From assembly GCF_027596085.1 (NCBI RefSeq), contig NC_072452.1, positions 10,595,077 through 10,659,076 of the forward strand: a DNA stretch of 64,000 bases. The letters are read 5' to 3'. The notes beneath the pieces are model-generated. The model had not been told where the DNA came from and searched no databases. It worked only from the letters and a program-made list of their open reading frames with translations. The translations under genes and the position numbers were made by a program. Shown here piece by piece: positions 31,516 through 43,640 of this stretch; the stretch's first letter is position 1; every line of letters begins with the position of its first letter. Source of the DNA: Anoplopoma fimbria. Lineage: Eukaryota; Chordata; Actinopteri; Perciformes; Anoplopomatidae.

Positions 31516-33819
31516 CCGCTCACGCTGGTCTCCTGCCAGTAAGGGGAAATTACTATCTTTTTTCACTTTTTCTTTTACTACATATTGTGTGCTGATCTTG
31601 GTATTATTCACCCACCTCCATGCAAAAACACACATATACACACACTGAAGAAACGCATCATGGATTACCGATGGAGTTTGATATAGTGTTTGCTTTCAGT
31701 CGGGCCCTATGTTAATTGATCCCATTGATTCTGTCAGGCTGATCCAGAGCCTGCAGGCTCCCCCGCCCCGTTCAGCTCACATTCTCACTGACCTCATATT
31801 CTTTTAGCCAGCACACACATATACACACAGCATTTCACCAATGCAATATGCGACATACAAATACGTATTTCACAGGCCATGGAGTTCCTATTTATTTTAC
31901 TCCTGCCCAATAAAGGCCCCACACTGTTCTGAAATAATTGTAATGGGAATTTCTGTCGTCTCAGCAAGTATTTGCTGCTCTATACATTCATTCATATGGC
32001 TGAGCAATTGTAATGCAATAAGGGGCTGGCCAGGAAATATGACATGTCAAATACAGTAACCACATACCACTGCTGGACAGATTAGCTCTACAGAAGCTGC
32101 AGAGCAGAGTTATGAGAGTGGTTATTGTCATGGCCAGTGTGAAGTCTGCAGGTGAAGATCAATATTTGGCTAGGTTGTTCATGAGGTCACAAGTTGGTCC
32201 AGTGATCAGCACATGAATGACTCTGATTTACTGTCTCATGGTTGATTATCACCTGGTGTTAGGTTCTCTGGGTCCAGGACGAACTTCACAGAGGATGTAT
32301 AGACTAAAGGCTAGCATGCAGACATGTATGAATGCAAAAGATTGTCACGGGATGTAAGATTTTGTGAATACCCTACAAATATTGTGATTGAGCCATGTTT
32401 GGCAGTCATTACAGTAAAAGGTAGAGATGAAAGTGGTAAAATGTACCCAGTGGTAGTTGTGTTTTACATGCCAAGAGTCTATTTGTGTTTGATTCTTTGC
32501 CCAGAAATCTTTCCAGCTACTTTGATGCTTTGCATGTTCCATACAACCCTCTCTGGGTTCTGAGCTGGTACACATATTAAAAAGCAGGGAGATGTTGGAA
32601 ATGAAATATTTCGGATGTAGCCTGTTGCGATATTAAAAGCTCCTGCTGCACTCAGACCTACACACACACCCTGTTACCTGTACGATATTCACAGGCACAC
32701 ACAGGACAGATTCATTTGTTGATGGATGCTTCTGTGACTGGGGGCCCCCTTCCTCTTCCTCCGCAAGTCAGTTTGATAGGCAGAGCAAGTCTTGCTCAGC
32801 TCTATTTCTAATTTGGATGGAAAAGATCCAGGCATAATTTCACTCTAGTTCTCCCACTGCACTGTGATTGTGATTCACAGTTTAAGTAGCAGTAGAACAC
32901 GGTGCTGCTCATCATTTTGTCCCCTGTTATAATTTATCCAGCCGATAAATAGGGGTCATAACTATCCAGCAGAGATCTAGGCCAGATATGCAAAGTGTTT
33001 GGCTCTGGTCTCTTTGTCATGCCGGAGAAATAAAGGAGAAAAGAAAGAGGAGAGGACAGAGGGAAGGACCTTTCAAGCATGCAAGGAAGGACAGACAGAC
33101 TGAGGAAAGAGAAATGAAGGACATAGATATAATTTAAGAACGAGATTGAGATTACACAAGGACATAATGATGGACCTGGCTGGGCTACTGATTTAAATGG
33201 CCCAGATTTATTCCCAAAGAATATAATCCAGACAGTGAACCAGGACTTTGATGTATTGTGTTATGGCCGTGCAGGGAAGAGCCATGTTCAGAGGTTTTCC
33301 CTAATGAGCTCACCCATGTTTAAGTACAAAGCAGGGTGATATTAATTCTTAATGGGGGCATTAAAAGTTTAGTTAGTGAATACTAGTGAGCATTTGTGAT
33401 TAACTGGCCAAATTAATTGCAAGCGGCACATTGAAACTTTACTGGGCTCAGTCTGCCCTCCCTCCTGTAACACAGGGTTTTTCAGATGCAATCCGAATGG
33501 GCTTTAAATATAGAGTTAGAAATGTACGCGTAGAAAATAAAAGCACAAAGTATAAGATTAAATGATAAAGCCAACTTTATTATTGTCAACAAATCACATG
33601 AGAAGTAAAAGCAGTTAAAAAAACAACTAAACACAGCCGGACCGTGTAGTTTTTGTCATAGTTATTCAAACAAGAGGAAATGGTGCTTTTTAGCTGAGGA
33701 TTGATGCACAATCACTGATACTTTTTAAACAATTTCCGGACAACAATGGAGCTATATGATGATATATGGGGACAAAAGCAATTTAAGGGGAACCAAAATT
33801 GTTAATTATAACATACTTC
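31516..33819. other. Intergenic or intronic DNA, no gene seen
   Basis: No exon recognised. Unique AT-rich blocks at about 31840-32060 and 33200-33440 resemble non-coding conserved DNA in composition only. Confidence 0.4.
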
Positions 33820-34335
33820 AGGAGGTAGGGTGACGGATGATCGTGGTTCGATCCCTGGCCCCTGCAGTCTACATGTCGAAACATCCATTGGCAAGATACT
33901 GAACTCTAAATTGCCTTTCTAGTCTTTGGCCACTTAACACTACATGTCATTAACCCATCTATACAATGATGGCAGTGCATGAACGGGTGTGAATGCGAGG
34001 AGCCACAATCCATCAGGACTAACTAAGCATTTACACCCCGATGGAACAGCCCCTCAGGACAAATTTGGCGATAAGTGTTATGAAAACACATCAACATGGA
34101 CTATTGGAGCCGGGTATCGAACTGCCGATCCTCTGATTGAAGGATGACCCGCTTCTCCACTAGGCCACAGCCGCCCCAGTGTGGATGTTCTCCTTGTGTG
34201 GCACCTTGTATAGTTGCCTCTGTAACCAGTGTATGAACGTGTGTGTGAAAGGGTGAATGTTGACTTTTGTTGTAAAGCGCTTTGAGTGGTCACTTAGATT
34301 AGAAAAGCACTCTATAAATAGAGTCCATTTACCCC
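33820..34335. mobile_element. Composite of nested tRNA-derived SINEs in opposite orientations
   Basis: A plus-strand tRNA-like head has box B GGTTCGATCCC at 33845-33855 and continues into GGCAAGATACTGAACTC wording. A minus-strand head has box B (GTTCGATACCC on the minus strand) at 34112-34122 and a box-A-like GGCTGTGGCCTAGTGG ending near 34177. From 34180 to 34335 comes a plus-strand SINE tail with TGTAAAGCGCTTTGAGTGG and GAGTCCATTTACC, typical of teleost SINEs. The simplest reading is one SINE interrupted by, or rearranged with, a second. Confidence 0.65.
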
Positions 34336-35635
34336 TATATGTTTGGTCCTCCAAAAGTCTTACAACAAAACAATGTAACAACAACAACATATAATATTAT
34401 ATAACAATTAAAATAATAATACTCATTCAGTACAATTTATCACTGCTATGAATAATTACAATTTCCCCTCTGGGGATAAATGTGGGGTTAAAATGAACAA
34501 AAACATTTGTCACAGTTAGGGAGACAGCAAAGGAGGCCAAGCTTAATATTATGGGGGCACTGGCCCCCTCTTCCACCACCACCCCATCCTACAGATTGAA
34601 TTGTTTAATTGTTCAAAAGTTCGAGGCAATAACTCTCTGTCAGCCCTTGAACCTGCCTGGCAACAGTTTTAGCTTTATCTTACAACATATTTTTGTCTCT
34701 TTAGTCTCTGCCTTTGCAGCAGTCTTTGTTGTGAATGTTGTTGTGGGGTAATACCTTCAGATGTGTTACCCAGTGCATAATTACATGTGAGCAATATCAA
34801 TTTAAAAGTGTGTATGTCTTTATCTTTACAATATCTTTTTTTTCCCGACAACACATTACACTTCCATAGATTCCCTGTTTGTTTTCTAGTGCAAAACATT
34901 GCTGATGAAATGCTGCAAGCAACTGAGGAACCTTGATCTTACTCAGTTTCAAAGCTGGAAACAGCACACATTTTGCTTGGTGCTTTTAAACAACAGTTTC
35001 TTTTCTATTCCTACACTTTTCTCTGCTTGCTGATATTACCAGCAGGGGAAGGCCATGTTCCACCAGAGGCTTAATTAAAGAGCCTTTTCTATTATTGACA
35101 GCCTTTGCATTTGAAATGGCCTTCAGTTGCATCGGTCTGCATGCTAATACATTCATCTTCTTTGGAGGACACAGATGTTTTATGCCTCATCTCACGCTCT
35201 CTCTCTCTCTCATTGCCTCTTGCATTTTTATGGGATGCACACAAATCAACATTTAATATGTTCAAAATATAATTAATGTGACAGTGTTCCATGCATAGGA
35301 AATAAATAATACATGGATAAATCTTTGTGATAGGAAAACTGCTCTTTGTGGATCTACATGGAATTAACTCCCAGTCTTTTCTTGACTTACTAGTCAAAGC
35401 AGTTCTGCTGCACTGGTCCCAAGAGCTTTAGCGCACTAACTCAGTACCAGGTGTGTGTGTCTGTGTGTATGCACGTGGGTGTGAGTGAATTCAAGCTTGC
35501 ATGTATGCTGCACGGTGAGACACGTCCCTTTGTGGTAAACCACGAGAGGACAGCTTAATGCATTGTTACGCTTTGACAGAAATTCTCCAGAGCCTGAACT
35601 TTCACTTTCACACTCACCCACAGTCATGCAACTCA

Positions 35636-35668
<33 letters not shown>

Positions 35669-36460
35669 GCCAGGTTCTTAGTTAAGACATACAGAGATGT
35701 ACTCAGTCACTGTCTCAGTCAAATTCAATCATTGGCCCTTGTTGAGTTGTTCAAGCTATTGCAGTTTGAGACTTAACAGGTAAAGCAACTGGTTAGAGTG
35801 GCTCTGCAGAGAGACCAAGTGCTAAAGACCTCAATTTGATCCAACCCAGTTAAAAAACCCAGACCTTCTCATTTTAGCTTCCAATGAGGAACTCAGCACA
35901 AGAGGAGTGGCAGTAACCCAGGAGAACTATCCACCTCTCAGTCGTCCTCACTACATGGGACAATCTCTATTCCCCTCCACGATCTCCTGTTAGACTAAAA
36001 ATCAATCCCCCAATGGAGCAGCAGCCCATTTGTCCTTGGCTTGACAGAAGCTTGGGTCAATAAAGGCACTGCATCGCTACTCCCTCATTGGGCCTCCCAG
36101 CAAAGCCTCTGCTTGGCACAGCAATACTGACTGCCATCCATGATAGATGGCACAGGCATGTGAATGGAATTACTGGACCAAGTCGGATCGACTGACACAT
36201 TTTGTTGCCTCTCACACTTTTATCTCATGGTGGTGCATCAGATGGTAAAATGACAGAAACTTTGACTCTGCCCTCTGGATACCACAGTAGATAACAACAC
36301 TATTAATCTTGTTTTTTTTTCCACCAGTGTTTTTGTCTAAACTGAGGTACCAGGGTCAGAAATTTAATGGAAACAGTCCTTTATGACTACTCTATCATCT
36401 CTTTAGATATAGACATATTTTTAGGCATGCTAGTTAAATGGTGTCTGTCAGTCCACCACT
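34336..36460. other. Intergenic or intronic DNA, no gene seen
   Basis: Holds a short (CA)n at about 35635-35668. No exon or RNA gene recognised. Confidence 0.5.
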
Positions 36461-36605
36461 ATGGGAACATGGGAGAAGTTTGTCTTCAGGGTTTTCAGGG
36501 TGTTATCACAATCTTTAACTTAACCTAAACAAGTAGGTTTGTTACCTAAAGCTAAGGAAAATTATGTCAGAAAGCCCTGAAGGTTAACTTCTCCCATGTG
36601 CCCAT
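36461..36605. mobile_element. MITE-like foldback element, 145 bp
   Basis: Terminal inverted repeats of about 35 bp: the left end runs ATGGGAACATGGGAGAAGTT and on to CTTCAGGG. The reverse complement of the right end runs ATGGGCACATGGGAGAAGTT and on to CTTCAGGG. The interior is short and AT-rich with no coding. The family is unknown and no convincing target-site duplication is seen. Adjacent 36606-36870 has wording (GGATGGATTGCTATGAAA, GTTAGCATTGTCACTCAGACC) found in dispersed teleost repeats. Confidence 0.55.
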
Positions 36606-38484
36606 TTTGGTCCAAACTGAAACAACTGGATGGATTGCTATGAAACATACATTTAGATGAATCACTTTGAGGAACCATGACTGTTCACCATCATCAAGTC
36701 AAAATTCGAATTTGTCCAATGCTTTGGTTTATGACCAAATACCTGCCAAGCTAATGAAATTCCCACAGCTGTATTTTGTGTTGCTAATTTTGCAAATAGT
36801 GGCGCTAAACTAAGATGGTGAACTTTGTAAACATTACATCTATTAAACATCAGGATGTTAGCATTGTCACTCAGACCATGGTTGTGTTCAATGCCCCGTA
36901 TTAACGTATTGCATACTACTTACGCAAACTGTTTGAACTGCATACTGCCTACTAAATTAACAATTAAGTACGCCATTGCCAGCACACTGTTCATACTGAA
37001 GTAAACTCAAGAAATACTCACTTTGCTGCATCACATAACGTTGCCAGTCTGAGCTCCTGTTGAATATCACAAATTTAAACAATATAACCACTTTATTGTA
37101 ATAATTTTCCAGTATTATTTTAAGGCAAGTTAAAATTATTAAATATTGAATGGCAGTTGAGTATGTTGTAGTAAACTCAGATCGCAAAGTCAGGAATTTT
37201 TGCTAATCGAGGCTGGATTCGGCATTTCTGACTTTTAAGTCTTGTCAAGGCAAACATTTTGCCTAATTCACATGGGATGGAAGACACCATAATATATAAA
37301 ACATAAAAAATGTAACAATTATTTTTTCAATAACATACTGTATAAAAATGTATTTTAATATAAATAACAACTATAACCTTAAATGTATCATGAGCAAGAG
37401 CTTTTTCTTATCTTTCATGCATTCTCCAAGCATAATTTAAATGTTATGTACGTAAATATCCAACTCAGTTTTAGTGCTTCAACCACGATGAAAAAACATC
37501 TTTCTATGTTTTTATCTTAACTACACAGAATATTATCCGGTTCCTAGAGAAGAGATGCTGACAAGTTTCACTTACAAAGGAAGCAGGAGAGTTGTTTCTA
37601 TTTACCTTTGACCTCTCAACATACTGTAAACTATATCAGCTGTAGAGCAGGATATTTACATCTGGGCCACTGCACTACATATCCTCTTCCATGTTGTACC
37701 TCTTTCTCTAGTGGCCTTGACTCTCTTTGACTCAACTGTTGGAGGAGAATGTGTAGCAAACGAGGTTGGCAAATTAATTTCCTTGGTGTTAATAAAAGAC
37801 AGCTTAGCCTGACTAAGAGGAACATAATTACAAAATTTCTTTAATTTACTTGATTGCCCCTTGGATGAACATGGGATTTCCTAATTAACCTGCTGCAGCC
37901 CACTTCCCTCAATCCCAATAATGAGCAGACTAGTGAATGCAATCATCCTGACCCTATTATTATTTGTCATGAATAAATGTATGTGTCACTATCATCATCA
38001 ATTACATGTTCTGCAATTATGCATATCTATGCAGCTCCCCTGCTATTAGCTCTTCCCTGAATTCCTCATTTAAAAACACAAAATGGCAACTCGGCTATCA
38101 GGCAACAGCCTCCTAACTAACACACTACACATACACACACTTCCTACACAGAGTGGAGTTTCCCAGATTCTCTAAATGACGCCAAAACAACATGTCAACT
38201 GTGTAAACATTATTAAAAAATATGTATAATACATTAATTCAATTCACAACAGTGGGACAGTCCCTCTTGAAAGAAAAGCTGAAACAGTTGTCAGTCACTT
38301 CCTATTCTCATAACTGTGCATCATGTGGCTCAAAGTCTCTGCTACTTCCTCATTAGCTATGTATCTATACTGACGACAGTATTGACTTTCAAACACATCC
38401 TCAGCAGACAAACTTTGGCTCGTGTGTAGAGCAGCATTTTTGTTTTATTTCACACTTTATGAAGATTTGAACATTTTAACGATC
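36606..38484. other. Upstream region of the TNIP-like gene
   Basis: Contains dispersed-repeat wording to about 36870, and a low-repeat AT-rich block at about 37850-38060 with CTAATTAACC (37881-37890) and an octamer-like ATGCATAT (38019-38026). No clear TATA box precedes the ATG at 38485. Confidence 0.4.
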
Positions 38485-41400
38485 ATGGATGGAGATGTGT
38501 TGTCTTTGTCGTCTTCCTTATCCCTATCATCATCAGGAGCGGCAGGAACCCAGAAAGATACCTCAACAAAGAACGACAGCAGCCTCCCTCAGAGTCAACA
38601 GGATCACAAATCAACTGAAGAATTATGGTACGTATGTTTCACATTTCTAAATTACAGGGTGAATAAAAAAAACAGCAACATATTATAGTATAATCTTTAT
38701 AAATGTAATATAACAACTCAACCAACTACAGCCATGAACACCTCTCTGAGTGAGTGTGAACAAATGTTAAACATTATACAGTAAATATAACGTAGTATTT
38801 ATTGTAGGAATATTGTATTGTATTAAATTCTAGAAACATTTTGTAATCTACATTATGGATGAATTATATTTCTCATCATGTTTACAGAGATAGTTGATTA
38901 TAGTCTAATGAGAGGAAGAATAAAGGGTGACCGCGGAGTTTCCCATGAGGTCATGAAGATGGAACATTCAGTTCGTCATTTCACAACATTGATACTCATC
39001 ATGTTTTAAAATCATATATCATATAAAAATGCTTTAATAATGATATCAATTATATAATGTCAAGCCATCAACCTGAAGTTAGCTTTGGTCTCTTCTTTCA
39101 TGGTTGGTCTCTTCTTTCATGGCTCTTAATGTGGGCACACTTGGTAAATGTCGTGACCACACTACCTACACAAATGATTAGTCTGCCTTAAAATAACCAT
39201 GTTGAAATACTGAAACTGCACACTTCTCTCCTCTGTAAGGGGATCTGACTGTGGCCATCGACCAGTAACACACAGAGGCCTATCTAGAGTGATATTTCTC
39301 AGGTTTGCCACAAGCTAGAAGGAAAGATAATATATCTCTCTTTATCATATGCCATGACAGTGAATTATTATATTGCTGCTGGAAGCAGTGGCATTTTGAT
39401 GTCCTTCCAAGGCGGCATACAATTGAAAACTTTGTGAAACTGGGTCAGACAGTGTGTATCGGCTGTCAGTGAGGCTGTAAGAGAAAAGGCTCTGGATCAG
39501 AGCGACATGGACCATGGTGTGTTCCCACTAGGATGGCTGAATACACAGAGCTGACTTGCCAAGGCAGGGTATTGGGCATGGGTATGTTAGCGTGTTGTGC
39601 TCATACTGGCCACAAAAAAAAACATTTCATGTGTATTATTTCCTCTTCTGACTTCATCCTACACTTCCCAAATTGCAGAACTGTTATTTTTGTGTGGCTA
39701 ATTATCTCATTAGTGGCAATAAAGACCCTTCACTAAAGATTCCTGCATTGTTGAACTTGATGACAGATGGTACAGAGGGCAGATTTGTACAAATGTTTTC
39801 ACTCTGGGTTAACTTATCTATTATGTACTTTTTAATTATCTGATAAGACTATGTAGTTTTCACACAAATCGCAGTGTATCTTGAAATACAACTTCATTTT
39901 ATAAAGAACATAACCTTGACTAGGATAATACCTTTCTGAAAAGTACTCCTTTCAGAAAATATGAAATCCCCTTGTCCTTGATAGCCTCACATAGCCTCAC
40001 ATTGTTAAGAGGCTTTTTATGCCAAAAAGCCCCTAAATATGCCAATTTCCTTGCTTGCTGAGAATTGGATAAGCAGTTAATATCACTGTCATGTCTTTAC
40101 ATACAAAATATGAAGCTACAGCCAGCAGTCGATTGGCTTAGCTTAGCCTCAGCACCTCTAAACCTCACTAATTAAAACATCATATTTCATTAAACTTAAA
40201 CATAATCAAAGCACCCATTTGTACTTCCTTTAATACAACTCTCTAAAATTTTGTAACACTGGTTTTCACATAGCAGAACATTGTGCGTAAGTGGAAGAAA
40301 GTGCTACTACAGTATGTATGTGTGAAGTAGCCCTGGGGGCTACATTCAGAGTTGTATGTTCTTCCATGAGCATGCGGATCCCCCCAGGCTTGAGATGTCC
40401 TCTACATCCCTGTCAGATATGCCTTTTAGACAAGACTTCACAGCAGGGCTGCTGGAAAGGAAACTAGTTTGGCGGCTGTGGCACATGAGGTAGAGCGCTT
40501 GTCCCGTAACCACAAGGTTGGTGGTTCAAACCCCTCTACCGGCAACATGCCGAGGTGTCCTTGAGCAAGACACCTAACCCCAAGTTGCTCCCCGGGCGCT
40601 TCATTGCAGCCCACTGCTCCTCCGGGATGGGTTAAATGCAGAGAAATAATTTCCCCATTGTGGGACTAATAAAGGATTGATTATTATTATTATTATTATA
40701 GTTTGATTATTACTCTTTCCAAATAGTGGTTCAATAGAAATAAACATTTTGCAGGGTTATCACCCATATTGTTTCCAGGGGCTATTGATATGCAAAGACA
40801 TCTGATAGTAAACAGAGGTTCTGATTGGCTCGGATGCAGAGAAATGCATCACTCTGTGCGTGTGTGTCTGAGTTTCTTGAGTGCATAATGTGACTGCATG
40901 CATGTGTGTGCGTGGGTGTGCATAATAGCTTCGATTCAATTCTCTGTAAGTGCACTCTGTGCGAGTGGGTGTTCAAAAGTACTCTGACGTTCTTTTGTGA
41001 GCACATGTGTTTGCTTATTAATGGAAATCCTCTGCTAATGCTCTTCATCATGACTTTATTTATGGCACATTTTCTCTGTAACTGCATCTGTGTGTTGGTG
41101 TGCAGGACAGAGGATGTGAGTCCCGTGGGTGGCAGCAGGCTGTTGTCCACTGAGGAGCAGGTCACTCTGATCACTGAGAGTATGACTGTCACCTCCACCG
41201 ACCAGGAGAAACTGCTGCTGCTCAACAAGAACACTGAGCTCCGCAGAGTCAACAAAGAGGTACAACATCCCCTTAAAACTGTGCAGATTCTCTACAGGAC
41301 CACATTAGTATTGCTGATGTTGGCATTTAGTCCTCTCTGAAAACCAGAGGAGGACTGTGGGCGTTGTGAAAACTGCTGCTTAGCAGCGTGAAGAATCATC

Positions 41401-43468
41401 GTTAAACTTACACAACCTTTGCTTCTTGATTTTAATTAGATGCTGCTTAATAAAAAGAGAATGAGGGAAATGAGAAATGATTCTGTTAACGGTTGTAAAC
41501 TGTGATGTATTTTGAATGCGTTGTGTCGTGTTTCACCTCACTGACCTAAATCTACTCCCTTATACCTACATTGTTGTCAGGACAGGCTGGGAATGACAAC
41601 AGTAATGATGGAATGACTGCTGATATCGATGGCTGTAGTGGAGGCCATGGCACTGATGATGTTGTGATGATGATGGTGTGTTACAGCTGATGAAGCTGAA
41701 TGAGGACTGGGACCAGGTGTACCGCAGTGCCACGCTGGGTCTCCAGCACAGAGTGGAGGCGTTGGAGCTGGAGAACGCTGCCATCAAACAGCTCAACAGC
41801 AGACTGTTGCTCAAAGTCGAGCACCAGCAGGTAAACAAGCAACAGTTCTTTAAGTGTGGATACAGCTTATGGGTGAAATTCCTAAACGGTGAGATATGGC
41901 TTAGGAGGTATTGATGGTGGAAGATTATGGATGTGGTTTATGTGTGTGAGGTTGTATGCTTTGTTTGGGTTTGCAGAGTGCAAAGGAGTACTATGAGAAG
42001 GCGTTGATGCAGGAGCTGAAGAAGAACCAGGAGCTGTATGAATACATCAGGTTGATGGAAAGCAGGATGCACCACCCAGACAGAGACTGCACACCTGCCA
42101 AACAGGTATTATACCTGTCGGTGGAAAAGTCTCTCATGAGTTATGACTTGTATTTGGTTAATCATTTTTTCTAAATATCTTTATTATAGGGCAGCTTCAG
42201 TGCTGTGACTGGCCCCACCACTAATCCTCCAGTAGATCCCAACCTGTCACCCAGTCACGCCTCTGGATACAACCACTCATCCTCCCTTTTCACAGCTTCT
42301 TCCAGCCCAGAGGCAGGGCGGCAGGGAAAAAGCCAAAGTAGAAGTACCCCACTGGGAGCACTGCCAGACTCCCATCAAGAAGTGCAGGATCTAAAAAAGC
42401 AGCTTGAGGCACTGCAATGTCAGGTGGGATGCTCTCTTCAGCACAGCATCAAAACATTTTCCCATTCCTGATGTGATGAAAGCAAAACTGGAGTCAGCTC
42501 ACTGTTGCCAGGGAAAGATTTGCTTAATGCTTAAACTTGAATGAGACAGTAAAGTGCACCACCAAGTGGTGGCTTGGTGCTGTATCTCACAGGAAGTAAG
42601 AAGTATCTGCAGATCACAAGATATGGCTTTGTTATTGGCTCACTGCCATATTGATGTCTTGTGTCAGCAGACCCAGATATATGAAGCAGAGTATCAGACA
42701 GAGCATGACGACCACAAACACACACTCCAGGAGAACCGGAGGCTGAGGAAGAAGAGGGAGGACACGCGCCAACAGGTGGCACTACTACAAGAGCAGGTAG
42801 TGTTTTGATGCTCTCTACAGTACACATGCACACAAATGCACACCCTGCCTTAAGCACACGCTCACAGATATACACATGCACATTCATACAGAATGATACA
42901 TTATTTAAACATAAATGAGGTATGATCTATGAGCAAGTGGTGTATTGGTTGAATGTACTAGATTATACGTGTCTGGCTAATGCAATAGCATGTTAAACAT
43001 ACTGTATTAACCACATGATATAAAATAAAGTCTAATTTAAATAAAAAATAAAAAACCTTGATTAGATATTTCACAGCTCCACATCTCCTTCCAGGGTTTA
43101 AAATAACCTATTTTGACAATATATGGTGATGAACCAACTTATTGCTGATTCCTGAAATTCTTTGGATGGGTTTTTCAATGGAATCTCATGTTATTTTTGA
43201 TGATTTTGTCTTACTGTCTGTGGTTATGACATTGTTACAGCTCAAGGTTTATGAGGATGACTTCCGCCGGGAGCGGTCGGACAAACAGATGTTGCAGCGG
43301 CTGTTGCTGAAGAAAACGGCTCCAAACAAGGACCCTGTGCTAATCCACCGCTGCAATAATGAGCAGCAGCCACCAGGAGGAGACAAGAGGACACAGAGTG
43401 GAGAGAAAAGAAAACAGCACCACCCACTCTGCCCCAAGCACCCGAACAGGGACAAAGAGTCAGACTGA
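38485..43468 (+). CDS. ABIN/TNIP-family protein (TNFAIP3-interacting protein 2/3-like), 7 coding exons, 385 aa
   Basis: Coding exons, all phase-consistent with GT-AG borders: 38485-38627, 41106-41259, 41687-41830, 41977-42105, 42190-42423, 42671-42796 and 43241-43468. Exon 1 is Ser/Gln/Thr-rich. Residues about 55-190 form charged coiled coil, including KEYYEKALMQELKKNQELYE (about 150-169), which resembles ABIN homology domain 1. Exon 5 is a low-complexity Ser/Pro linker. Exons 6-7 form a second coiled coil with YEDDFRRERSDK (314-325), the UBAN signature that binds linear or K63 ubiquitin in ABINs, NEMO and optineurin. Family proteins bind A20 in the cytoplasm and restrain NF-kB signalling; that role is inferred here. 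The tail is basic and polar, with two Cys and several His but no clear C2H2 finger. The ATG follows a short leader. An extra exon in the 2.5-kb first intron cannot be excluded, although the phases join without one. Choosing TNIP2 or TNIP3 needs a phylogeny. Confidence 0.85.
39085..39122. repeat. 19-bp perfect tandem duplication in intron 1 of the TNIP-like gene
   Basis: TTGGTCTCTTCTTTCATGG occurs twice head-to-tail (39085-39103 and 39104-39122). Probably replication slippage. Confidence 0.9.
40472..40698 (+). mobile_element. tRNA-derived SINE in intron 1 of the TNIP-like gene
   Basis: The head is tRNA-like: a box-A-like stretch (GTGGCACATGAGGTAGAGC) is followed by a good box B, GGTTCAAACCC, at 40523-40533. 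The body has the wording CCTTGAGCAAGACACCTAACCCC seen in many teleost SINEs, in pieces, and the 3' end is an (ATT)n tail. The 7-bp word TAGTTTG occurs immediately before (40465-40471) and immediately after (40699-40705) and is the likely target-site duplication. It lies in sense orientation in the intron. No coding capacity. Confidence 0.75.
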
Positions 43469-43634
43469 GGGTCGGAAACTATATATCATTTTTTTGTCGT
43501 CCTTCATACTCACTGACAGCACTTATATCGGATTAATAAGAACTCCATAATGTTTATGGAAAAAGACCAACATCAGGAAATCTGAGATCAAATTAATTGT
43601 TTGTCCGTTTAGGGTTCTGCTTTCTACCCTTTAT

Positions 43635-43640
43635 AATAAA
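43635..43640 (+). terminator. Poly(A) signal AATAAA of the TNIP-like gene
   Basis: A canonical AATAAA lies 167 bp after the TGA stop of the TNIP-like gene, in AT-rich sequence. It gives a short 3' UTR of about 190 bases. The call rests on the hexamer and its position only. Confidence 0.5.

Noticed and set aside
35773..35850. tRNA gene or SINE head
   Set aside because: GGTTAGAGTGG and a weak TTTGATCCAA suggest boxes A and B, but no cloverleaf can be drawn and no body or tail follows.
38254..38264. GGGACAGTCCC as an NF-kB site upstream of the TNIP-like gene
   Set aside because: It is an 11-base palindrome that only half fits the kB consensus and its distance to the unknown transcription start is not known.
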